In this document: positions 24,743-33,300 of the stretch, in pieces
Numbering within the stretch: position 1 is the stretch's first letter
Layout of the letters: each line of letters begins with the position of its first letter
NCBI GenBank assembly: GCA_903873165.1
Contig: CAIQNQ010000084.1
Location: forward strand, 1-37,458
Length of the DNA stretch: 37,458 nt
Origin: an uncultured Methylococcaceae bacterium
GTDB taxonomy: Bacteria; Pseudomonadota; Gammaproteobacteria; Methylococcales; Methylomonadaceae
Reading direction: 5' to 3'
Position numbers and translations under genes: made by a program
The notes under the pieces: generated by a model
What the model was told of the DNA's origin: nothing
The model's database searches: none
The model's input: only the letters and a program-made list of their open reading frames with translations

Positions 24743-25573
24743 TTAAAGTTTTTTGAGGATATAATCCAACCAACATAAGGGCAAAACTCGCTTTAAAAAA
24801 ACAAACAAATAAGTTGGAAATGTCACGTAGTAACGTATTTTAGGACGTTTAGCCTCAATAGCATGAACCACCTTATCGGCAACAGCACTAGCCGGCAGAG
24901 TAAAAACAACCGTAGGACCTTCCTTTTGCAAACGAGCTTCCATCGCCTCATAAGCCGCTTTATGATAACTATTAGTTGGATCAATATGTTGTTTATATAA
25001 AGCGTAAGAATTGGTTCTAAATTCACTTAAAATAGGGCCAGGTTCAATTAAAGAAATATAAATACCTGAGCCATACAATTCAAGACGTAAGGTATCAGCC
25101 AAACCTTCTATTGCAAATTTGCTGGCGTTATAAGCACCGCGATAAGGCATAGCGACCAAACCTAATATAGAACTATTATAAATAATCCGACCATAGCCTT
25201 GCTGACGCATCACTGGCAATACAAGATTCGTCAATTCATGTGTTCCAAAAAAATTAATTTCAAACTGTGAAGTCAATACTTCACGAGTTAAATCTTCTAC
25301 CGCTCCTGGTTGCCCATAAGCACCATTATTAAACAGCACATCAATTTTTCCTTCCGTTAATTCCAGCATCTCTTGCACAGCTTTTTTTATACTGACACTC
25401 TGCGCTAAATCTAATTGCAAAGCCGTAAAACCTTCATTTCTTAAACGCTCTACATCAGCCAATTTCCTTGCTGATGCAATAACATGATGACCCCTCGCTT
25501 TCAAAATACCCGCCGTGGTGTACCCAATTCCAGAAGAACAGCCTGTAATCAAAATTGTTTTAGATAAACTCAT
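24743..25573 (-). CDS. Short-chain dehydrogenase/reductase (SDR family)
   Basis: This 276-aa classical SDR has the dinucleotide motif TGCSSGIG at 10-17, NNGAYG at 82-87, a catalytic Ser near 134-135 (YNSSILG), and Tyr148 and Lys152 in YNASK. A PG motif (EPGPI) follows the active site. The C-terminal part extends into a hydrophobic segment (YVTFPTYLFVFLKRVLPLCWL) that may touch the membrane, as in lipid- or retinol-type SDRs. Substrate is unknown. It is transcribed away from the small membrane-protein gene at 25739, sharing a 165-base intergenic region. Confidence 0.9.
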   Translation of the reverse strand: MSLSKTILITGCSSGIGYTTAGILKARGHHVIASARKLADVERLRNEGFTALQLDLAQSVSIKKAVQEMLELTEGKIDVLFNNGAYGQPGAVEDLTREVLTSQFEINFFGTHELTNLVLPVMRQQGYGRIIYNSSILGLVAMPYRGAYNASKFAIEGLADTLRLELYGSGIYISLIEPGPILSEFRTNSYALYKQHIDPTNSYHKAAYEAMEARLQKEGPTVVFTLPASAVADKVVHAIEAKRPKIRYYVTFPTYLFVFLKRVLPLCWLDYILKKL

Positions 25574-25634
25574 TTTATTGCTCTATAGATAATAGTGAAA
25601 AATTATAACTCAAAGCTAATCAACAAAACATTTC

Positions 25635-25648
25635 TTGATGTGGCTCAA
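25635..25648. promoter_or_regulatory. FNR/CRP-type binding site candidate
   Basis: TTGAT-GTGG-CTCAA matches the FNR consensus TTGAT-N4-ATCAA in nine of ten defined positions. It lies 61 bases before the SDR start and about 90 bases before the small membrane-protein start. An FNR-family gene is only 360 bases away. Confidence 0.45.
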
Positions 25649-25678
25649 TTTTCTTAAACGATATTTTGTTTTAATAAC

Positions 25679-25704
25679 AAGCTGTTGATGCCATTCAACA
25701 GCTT
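25679..25704. repeat. Perfect 10-bp stem-loop in the leader of the 55-aa gene
   Basis: AAGCTGTTGA (25679-25688) and TCAACAGCTT (25695-25704) are exact reverse complements around the loop TGCCAT. On the plus strand CTTAAAATT follows, so termination would be weak. It ends 24 bases before the GGAG of the next gene. Confidence 0.65.
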
Positions 25705-25738
25705 CTTAAAATTAGTATTAAAACACTGGAGAATAAAT

Positions 25739-25906
25739 ATGAGTACTGACGTTCAAGAAAAAGATAATTTTTGGCTTTGGGTAGGTGGTGCTGTTTTGGC
25801 TGTAGTTGTTACCGTTGTGATAATTAAATCTAGTGAGCATGAAAAATTTGAAACATCAGCAAAAGCAATTGCTGAAGATCCAGCCAATTCAGCTTACAGA
25901 AAATAA
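25739..25906 (+). CDS. Small single-span membrane protein, 55 aa
   Basis: The ATG at 25739 is preceded by GGAG at 25728-25731, a good ribosome binding site, so this start is preferred over an in-frame one at 25685. That longer start would begin inside the leader hairpin. The protein has an acidic N-terminus (MSTDVQEKDNF), one membrane span (WLWVGGAVLAVVVTVVII) and a charged tail ending AEDPANSAYRK. I do not recognise a family. The size and layout resemble small accessory subunits of membrane complexes. It stands alone on the plus strand between minus-strand genes and has an FNR-like site upstream. Confidence 0.75.
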   Translation: MSTDVQEKDNFWLWVGGAVLAVVVTVVIIKSSEHEKFETSAKAIAEDPANSAYRK

Positions 25907-26009
25907 TTGACTCTACCTCATAGACGATTATTTCGTTTTAATGTTTTAAAGCACACATATAAAGCCAAACATCGATTTGTTATGTGCCGCTGTTCTAAAT
26001 AAATCCTCG

Positions 26010-26759
26010 TTATTTTAGGCTGTTTAATGAATAAGTTGTATAAAAGTTAAACAGCTCTTTTTTATCAATGATTTTAAATTGCTTAGACTTAACTTCAATC
26101 AATTTTCGTGATTGAAATAAATGAATAATTCGACTGACCGTTTCATGAGCAATTCCCAAATGATTGCCAATTTCTTCTCTGGACATACTCAAACGAAACT
26201 CAAGCTCCGAATAGCCACGCACTCTTAAGCGCTCTGATATATTTAAAATAAAACTAGCTACGCGCTCTTCCGCAGATCGTCTACTTAATAGAATCATTTG
26301 CACTTGTGAATCTAATTCATTACAAGATCTCTGTAACAACAGATGACTTAAATTAGGTGTATTAATAGTCAACTGTTCAATTTTATGAGCCGGTAAATGA
26401 CAATAATTAACTGTTTCCAGAGCGACTGCCGAACAAGTATGTAATTGTGTCGCCACGCCATCAAAACCAATAATTTCTCCTGGTAGCATAAACGCCACCA
26501 CTAATTCATTTCCATTTTGATCAAGACTGACTAATTTGGCACTACCCGACCTTAAAGCAACCATGCCTCTAAACGGGCTGCCCGAATGATAAATCGCCTC
26601 CCCTTTTTGGCGAATATTATCTCGACTCACCAATAAAGCCAACGCGCCTATTTCTTGCCTATCTAAGCCCTTAGGAATACATAAATTATCTAAGTTACAG
26701 TTTTCACAGGTAACTGGTTGATAGATTGTTGAAACCTTTGAAACATTAAGATTTGACAT
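26010..26759 (-). CDS. fnr: FNR-type [4Fe-4S] oxygen-sensing transcription regulator
   Basis: This Crp/Fnr-family regulator is 249 aa from the ATG at 26757-26759; a GTG one codon earlier is possible. Four cysteines fit an oxygen-labile cluster: Cys18, Cys21 and Cys27 in CENCNLDNLC, and Cys109 in LHTCSA. The cyclic-nucleotide-binding-like beta-roll spans about 35-140, followed by the dimer helix (LLSRRSAEERVASFIL). The helix-turn-helix EEIGNHLGIAHETVSRI carries Glu206, Ser209 and Arg210, the residues that read TTGAT half-sites in FNR. It lies 59 bases after fabV on the same strand. Confidence 0.92.
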   Translation of the reverse strand: MSNLNVSKVSTIYQPVTCENCNLDNLCIPKGLDRQEIGALALLVSRDNIRQKGEAIYHSGSPFRGMVALRSGSAKLVSLDQNGNELVVAFMLPGEIIGFDGVATQLHTCSAVALETVNYCHLPAHKIEQLTINTPNLSHLLLQRSCNELDSQVQMILLSRRSAEERVASFILNISERLRVRGYSELEFRLSMSREEIGNHLGIAHETVSRIIHLFQSRKLIEVKSKQFKIIDKKELFNFYTTYSLNSLK

Positions 26760-26779
26760 CACTTTAAATAGAAAAACAT

Positions 26780-26798
26780 CCTATTAAAAAACAATAGG
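26780..26798 (-). terminator. Weak hairpin between fabV and fnr
   Basis: CCTATT and AATAGG pair around a T-rich loop on the minus strand, followed by ATGTTTTTC. The six-pair A+T-rich stem would terminate only weakly, so read-through from fabV into fnr remains possible. Confidence 0.3.
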
Positions 26799-26818
26799 CA
26801 TGAGTTATAAATAATTTA

Positions 26819-28009
26819 TTAAAAAAGAGTTACATCGCTAGGGTTAATATCAGCATCATAATCGATACCATCAATACCAAAACCAAATAGTTTTAAGAAA
26901 TCAGAGCTATACGCTTTATAGTCAGCTAACTCTGCAATGTTTTCTTCGGTTACGGCTTCCCAAATTGCTTCAACTCGGCTTTGAACATGCGACTCTAATT
27001 CTTTTTCATCCACACGATAACGGTTTACAGCATCTATACGTGGCGTATCGGTATATAAACATTCTGAAAATAAACGCTCGATTTGCTCAATACAATGCTC
27101 ATCAGTGCCTTCTGCCTTCATAATCTTAAACAAGATCGACAAATAAAGCGGCATCAATGGAATTGCAGAACTTGCTTGTGTCACTAAGGCTTTTAATACG
27201 GCAACATTAGCCGAGCCGTGTATAGATTTTAATTTTTCATTAAGCGCTTTAGAAGCACGATCCAAATCTTCTTTCGCTTTACCGATCGTCGCTTGACCAT
27301 AAATAGGCCAGGTTAATTTATCACCTAAATAAGTATAAGCTACCGTTTTTGCACCCTCTGCTAATAAATCAGCTGCTTGTAACGCTTCTATCCATAACTC
27401 CCAATCTTCACCACCCATCACTTTAACGGTATTAGCAATTTCTTCTTCAGTTGCTGGCGCCAAGGTTAATTCGTTAATGGTTAATTTGTCGGTATTTAAA
27501 TTCTTAGAAGTGTGAGCAGAACCAATCGGTTTTAAAACAGAAGAGTAAACTTGTCCAGTGACTGGATCAGTCCGACGCGGCGATGCCAAACTGTAAACCA
27601 CTAAATCAATCTTACCTAAATCGGCTTTAATTTTTTCTATCGTTTGATCTTTAATTACTGTAGAAAACGCATCACCGTTAATAGTGTAAGCATATAAACC
27701 CGCCGCAGCGGCAGCATCATGAAAAGCTGATGTATTGTAATAACCTGCAGAAGCGGTTTTTTCTGATGGTGCTTGTTCATAACAAACACCTAAGGTTTTT
27801 GCACCACTACCAAAAGCCGCAGTGATACGAGAAGCCAAACCATAACCTGTTGAACACCCAATCACTAACACATTTTTTGGCTGAACTTGATTAGCATCCG
27901 TATTTACATGCGCCTTAACATACGCAATCTGTTCTGCAACATTGGCTTTACAGCCTTGTGGATGTGCATTAGTGCAAATAAAACCTCTGACTTTGGGCTT
28001 AATAATCAT
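26819..28009 (-). CDS. fabV: Trans-2-enoyl-ACP/CoA reductase FabV
   Basis: This NADH-dependent enoyl reductase performs the last step of each fatty acid elongation round and is a triclosan-tolerant alternative to FabI. It is 396 aa. The N-terminus [20 protein letters not shown] is the family start. The cofactor loop [11 protein letters not shown] is at 51-61, and the catalytic pair is Tyr237-x8-Lys246 in [12 protein letters not shown], the spacing that distinguishes FabV from FabI. The C-terminal NAD-FAH-like part ([19 protein letters not shown]) is intact. Any link with the PKS 2.3 kb away is speculative. Confidence 0.97.
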   Translation of the reverse strand: MIIKPKVRGFICTNAHPQGCKANVAEQIAYVKAHVNTDANQVQPKNVLVIGCSTGYGLASRITAAFGSGAKTLGVCYEQAPSEKTASAGYYNTSAFHDAAAAAGLYAYTINGDAFSTVIKDQTIEKIKADLGKIDLVVYSLASPRRTDPVTGQVYSSVLKPIGSAHTSKNLNTDKLTINELTLAPATEEEIANTVKVMGGEDWELWIEALQAADLLAEGAKTVAYTYLGDKLTWPIYGQATIGKAKEDLDRASKALNEKLKSIHGSANVAVLKALVTQASSAIPLMPLYLSILFKIMKAEGTDEHCIEQIERLFSECLYTDTPRIDAVNRYRVDEKELESHVQSRVEAIWEAVTEENIAELADYKAYSSDFLKLFGFGIDGIDYDADINPSDVTLF

Positions 28010-28088
28010 AACTCGACCTTATTAAAAATTAGCAATTTCTGTTAAAACAACAGACAAAATAGTGTGGCGGAATTATACACTAATGGAG

Positions 28089-29411
28089 TTAAGCTGTTGT
28101 AACTGCATCTTCTTGATAATAATGGCTCACTATTCTAAACAGAACGGCTGTTATTAACATTAAGCCAGTAAAAAACCAAAAATAACTAGCACCCGCTAAC
28201 TTAGTTGAACCATCTGGATTTTGAATAATAAAATTAACCGCACTGGTAAACAAATTACCCACTGCAACGGATAAAAGATAAAACGCCATCACAAGCGACT
28301 TCATCGTTTTAGGTGCTTGAGTATATGAAAACTCTAAACAGGTAATGGAAACCATCACCTCCGCAGACGTTAATAAAACATAAGCCAATAATTGCCAAAT
28401 GATAGAGGGTGCATAACCCGCATCTAATTGCATTTGTAAAACACTCGGAATTGCAAAAGCTAACGCCGTTAAAAATAAGCCTATGGACATTTTTGTCAGT
28501 GCTGTTAACTTTATAAATCGACTTAAAAACGGATACAAGCCATACGAAAACAAAGGTACCAACAGCATAATTAATAAGGGATTCGCCGCTTGAATTTGTG
28601 AAGACAACAACTCCACCCCAAACACCATCCGATCCATTTTTTGAGCCTGCACCACCCAAGAAGACCCTGTTTGATCGAACAAAGCCCAAAACATCGCGAT
28701 AAAGACATAAATTGAAGCCAACTTTGTTAAACGCTTTAAACCAATCTGACTACACAACTCTTTTATAACTTGCATGCCTGCAGGAGGCACATGCACAAAG
28801 CGATATCGACCCGACCAAAAAATGAGCGTAGACGCCAACATTAATAAACCGGGCACAGCAAAAGCAATCGCAGCCCCTTGATGTTGCAACAACCAAGGCA
28901 CTATTAACATAGCTCCAAAAGCACCTAAATTAATAGCAAAATAAAACCAACTGTACACTTTTGACATTAAATGCTGATTATTAGTACCAAACTGATCTCC
29001 TAAATGCGCAGACACACACGGCTTAATGCCCCCCGCACCCAAGGCAATCAAAGCCTGACCCAATAACAAACCCATACGCGTGTTATCTAAGGCCAATGCA
29101 AAATGGCCAACACAATAAACGAGTGATAAAAGAATAATCGTCCGATACTTACCTAGCACCCCATCGGATAATAAGGCACCCAGCAAGGGCATAAAATACA
29201 CACTGGACACAAATAAATGAAAATAGCCTTGAGCCTCATTTTCTGTCATGACATCCAGTTGCCCAGACGCATTCAATAAATATTGGGTCATGAATATCAC
29301 CAAAATAGCACGCATACCGTAATAACTAAAACGCTCAGACGCCTCATTAACTATGATATAAGCAATACCAGAAGGTAATTGCGTTGATTGATCAGGTGAT
29401 GTTTTATACAT
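28089..29411 (-). CDS. Proton-dependent oligopeptide transporter (POT/PTR2 family)
   Basis: This 440-aa inner-membrane MFS transporter of di- and tripeptides has the signature E-x-x-ERFSYYGMRAIL at about 24-37, with Glu and Arg coupling proton and peptide, and ALGAGGIKPCVSAHLGDQF near 123-141. Twelve or more hydrophobic spans can be counted. It is somewhat shorter than typical E. coli DtpA-type proteins. It follows the predicted outer-membrane protein gene after 23 bases on the same strand, suggesting a two-gene uptake unit. Confidence 0.92.
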   Translation of the reverse strand: MYKTSPDQSTQLPSGIAYIIVNEASERFSYYGMRAILVIFMTQYLLNASGQLDVMTENEAQGYFHLFVSSVYFMPLLGALLSDGVLGKYRTIILLSLVYCVGHFALALDNTRMGLLLGQALIALGAGGIKPCVSAHLGDQFGTNNQHLMSKVYSWFYFAINLGAFGAMLIVPWLLQHQGAAIAFAVPGLLMLASTLIFWSGRYRFVHVPPAGMQVIKELCSQIGLKRLTKLASIYVFIAMFWALFDQTGSSWVVQAQKMDRMVFGVELLSSQIQAANPLLIMLLVPLFSYGLYPFLSRFIKLTALTKMSIGLFLTALAFAIPSVLQMQLDAGYAPSIIWQLLAYVLLTSAEVMVSITCLEFSYTQAPKTMKSLVMAFYLLSVAVGNLFTSAVNFIIQNPDGSTKLAGASYFWFFTGLMLITAVLFRIVSHYYQEDAVTTA

Positions 29412-29434
29412 TATAGTGTCATCAATAAAATAGG

Positions 29435-30145
29435 TTAATGATTCGATACCGAAAAACCCACAGTGCCATAAAACTCATTACCTGAGTTTGTCTCAGGCAC
29501 ACCCACTCCAAAATAAACTTGAGTCGTTGGCAGTACTCGAAACCATGTATTCACCATTGCACCCGATAAATTATTAGATCCAGAAAAGTAATCACCAGTA
29601 AAGGTTAAAAAATTGGGCATCGCTTCGATACTAAAACCACCCGTAAAACCTATGTAATCCGTAGTAGTCGTTAGAGCTTTATTGGCCCAAAAAGTACCCG
29701 CATGTAAATTTATTGATTTATTGGGTTGATAAACTAATAAGCCATAATCTACATTATGCAGAGCCTTAGATCCACTATCCAAGGTAATTCCATTCTGAGT
29801 ACCCAGCGTGACTAAGAAACTCTTTGGCAATTGTATCGTTTTAGATAGGTTGATATAGGTATCTGCTTGGTAATTCTGCGCACCACCACCCACTACCGCT
29901 ACATTGTATGATGCTAACTGAATATCCCAGCCATTAGAAGCAGAATAATCAAGGGTCGGGTTAACATAAAGCGTATTAACGGGATCATCAGTATTAATGT
30001 TATAGTAGTTAAGCTCTACAGTGCCTGTAAGTACCTCATCTATTGAATTTGGAGTGGTATCTACCTTAATTTTAGCTTTACCTTTAGCATATAAAGACCA
30101 AGGTAGACTCAAGAAAACTAACAGCAAAATAAATTTACTCTTCAT
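29435..30145 (-). CDS. Predicted outer-membrane beta-barrel protein
   Basis: This 236-aa protein has a Sec signal peptide (MKSKFILLLVFLSLPWSLYA, cleavage near residue 20). A series of short amphipathic strands follows, alternating polar and hydrophobic residues (TLYVNPTLDYSAS, SFLVTLGTQNGI, VYFGVGVPETN), and the protein ends in FYGTVGFSVSNH. Such features suggest a small outer-membrane barrel of about ten to twelve strands. No named family is recognised. It lies just upstream of the POT transporter and starts divergently from the PKS gene across 213 bases. Confidence 0.7.
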   Translation of the reverse strand: MKSKFILLLVFLSLPWSLYAKGKAKIKVDTTPNSIDEVLTGTVELNYYNINTDDPVNTLYVNPTLDYSASNGWDIQLASYNVAVVGGGAQNYQADTYINLSKTIQLPKSFLVTLGTQNGITLDSGSKALHNVDYGLLVYQPNKSINLHAGTFWANKALTTTTDYIGFTGGFSIEAMPNFLTFTGDYFSGSNNLSGAMVNTWFRVLPTTQVYFGVGVPETNSGNEFYGTVGFSVSNH

Positions 30146-30349
30146 TAGTTATTTTATCTATTAGCCAACACATAAATAAAAAAAAATAATGGATTGGTTT
30201 AGTAATATATGAGAGAATTTGGAAAAATGCTTCATGTTATAAATTTTTTAATCAAAATTAATATCAATATTAACTAACTATGATTTAAAATTAAATTGTT
30301 AATCCCCCAATACAATTTATTTATCATAATAACGTCCCCTATTCTACAC

Positions 30350-30354
30350 TAAGG
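30350..30354 (+). promoter_or_regulatory. Ribosome binding site of the PKS gene
   Basis: TAAGG lies four bases before the ATG at 30359-30361. It fixes the start, because the encoded protein then begins MEKKVAIIGFSYRLP, the standard first strand of a ketosynthase with no extra N-terminal domain. The 200 bases upstream are extremely A+T-rich and no convincing -35/-10 pair could be chosen. Confidence 0.6.
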
Positions 30355-30358
30355 CCTC

Positions 30359-33300
30359 ATGGAAAAAAAAGTTGCAATAATTGGATTTTCATACAGATTA
30401 CCTAATTCATCTAACAACTGTTTTTGGAAAGACTTATTAGAAGGCCGAGATTTAATCACAGAAGTTGACCCTGATAGATGGTCAAAAGACATCTTTCAGC
30501 ATCCCAATCGAAATAATCCTGGCACAAGCTACACTTTTTCATCAGGTACTATAGGAGATATCTCAAGTTTCGACGCCGAATTCTTTGGAATATCACCCAG
30601 AGAAGCAGCCATCATGGATCCTCAACAATTACTATTGCTTGAGATGAGCTGGGAAGCATTAGAAAACGCTGGCATCAAACCTTCTAGTATACGCGGCAGC
30701 CAATCTGGCGTATTTATTGGTATTTCAAGCACCGACCACTCTTATCGATTAGCTGACGATCTTGCTGCAATTGACGCGTCAACTGCCACTGGCAACGCCT
30801 TAAGTATTGCGGCAAACCGAATTTCGTTTGCTTTAGACTTATGTGGGCCAAGTTTTGCTGTAGATACTGCCTGCTCTTCTTCCATGGTAGCCTTTCACCA
30901 AGCCTGCAAATCTATACTTAGTGGCGAATGTACCCTAGCCTTAACAGGTGGGATTAGTCTTCATTTACATCCTTTTGGATTCATCATATTCTCAAAAGCA
31001 TCAATGCTGTCACCTAGAGGACGTTGTAATCCCTTTGATGAAAGCGCAGATGGTTACGTAAGATCAGAAGGGGGTGGAATATTTGTACTTAAAGATTACG
31101 ATCAAGCCATGGCTGACGGTAATACTATTCTTGCTATCGTAGCAAATTCTGGTATCAATACTGATGGTCACAAATCTGGCCTAACAATACCGAATCCAAA
31201 TGCACAAGCCACCCTACTGCATCAAGTTTATGATCAAGCGGGCATAAATGCTAACGAAATTGATTATATAGAAGCGCATGGCACAGGCACCTCTGTAGGA
31301 GATCCACTTGAAGCAAAAGCCTTGGGTAACGCACTTGGAAAGCTAAGAACAACTGATAATCCCTTATTAATAGGCTCAGTTAAAAGTAACCTAGGACATC
31401 TTGAACCCGCATCTGGCGTTGCTGGACTTGTAAAAGCACTTTACTGCATTCAAAAACGCATAATTCCAGCTACTATTGGTATTAAATCACTTAATCCAAA
31501 TATCCCATTTGAAGACTTAAATCTTAAGGTGGTCACAGAAACCCACCCCCTTAAAGAAACAGGAAAACTAACTATTGGCATTAATTCATTTGGTTTTGGT
31601 GGAGCAAATGCACACGCAATACTAGAAAGCCACGAACAATCAAACACGACTCCCAAAAAGCACAAAATCAAAAGTTTTCCAATCATCCTTACAGGAAAAA
31701 ATGCAGCAGCACTCAAGGATTCTGCACTCCATTTTGCCGCTTTTATTGAAAACCAAACTGATACTACAATATACGACGTTGCTTACTCAACGGTATTTCA
31801 CCGAGACTGGCATGATCACAGAGCTATTTTTTATGGAAATTCTAAAGAAACATTCATCAATGCCCTTCTTAATTTCGCCAATTCTAATTCAAAACACCCA
31901 CAAGTTGAATCAATTGTAGCGGTTTCCGCCCCATTTGGCCCCGCTTTTATATATTCGGGAAACGGTTCTCAATGGGCTGGAATGGGGAAACTTTTTTTAG
32001 AGGAAGCCCCTGAATTTAAAAGGACTATCGAAGAAATTGATATCCTATTTAATCAATACGCTGATTTTTCACTACTTGATGAACTTTCAGGTAAAAATGG
32101 ATTAGATAGATACCAGTTCACCGAAATATCGCAACCCGCTCTTTTTGCCATTCAAGTGGGTATAACCCTATTTTTAAAACAAAAAGGCATATCACCTTCC
32201 GCTGTAGCTGGTCACAGTGTAGGAGAAGTTGCTGCGGCTTGGGTCTCGGGCGCATTAAGTTTAGAAGCCGCCGTAAAAGTTATCTACCATCGCAGTCAAT
32301 TACAAGGGACAACTAAAGGCAAAGGCGCAATGACGGCTGTTGGACTAGGTCTAACAGCAATGGAAAAGATCTTCACAGACTTGCAACTTTCAACATCATT
32401 AACCATTGCAGGGGTAAATAGCTCAAATGGCTTAACTATTGCGGGTACCGTAGAAGCGTTAGATCAACTTGAAGCTGCGTTAAATGCCCATAATATTTTC
32501 TACAAAAGACTTGATTTAGACTACGCATTTCATAGTCCTATCATGGATGAAATTGAAACAGGCGTTAAAGAAAGCCTCGCTGATTTAAAGCCTAATCAAG
32601 CTAACATACCCTTCTATTCAACGGTAACTGGCGAATTAATAAATGGCAATACACTCGATGCCGAGTATTGGTGGCATAATATTCGTAAACCCGTAAAATT
32701 TGAACAAGCCATCAAGAACATCTTAAAAAGTGGCACTAACATATTTCTTGAAATTGGCCCCCATACCGTTTTACGAAACTACATCAATACCAGCGCAAAA
32801 GATTTAGATATTAACATTCGCATCTTATCTACCCTAACGCGCGACAATGACAGCTTACAAAAAATCACCGAAACGTTTAATCAAACAATTATTACAGGAG
32901 TTACATTCGATTGGTCATCAATTTTTACAACGCCCGGTCGATTTACGCCACTCCCTAACTATCCATGGCAAAGAGAACAGCATTGGCATCCAATTTCATC
33001 CGAATCACTTGGCTTAATTTATCGAGACAAAATACATCCACTACTTGGTTTTCCTCTTAAAACCCATGATTTAACATGGGAAAACCAACTCGATATTTAT
33101 TTAAATCCAACACTAGCAGATCATATTGTTGGTGGAGCAACCGTATTTCCTGGGGCTGGTTTTGCAGAACTTGCGCTAGCCGCTTCTTTCGCATGGAAAA
33201 ACACTGATCTAGCGGAAATAGAAGAACTAACAATACAAACCCCTTTACTCTTAAACAACACCCTAGCTAAACTCATCCGTCTAAATATTGATGCAAAAGA

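Noticed and set aside
28309-28689. 126-codon minus-strand frame inside the POT transporter
   Set aside because: It overlaps, in another frame, a transporter gene with full family motifs, and its translation looks like no protein family.
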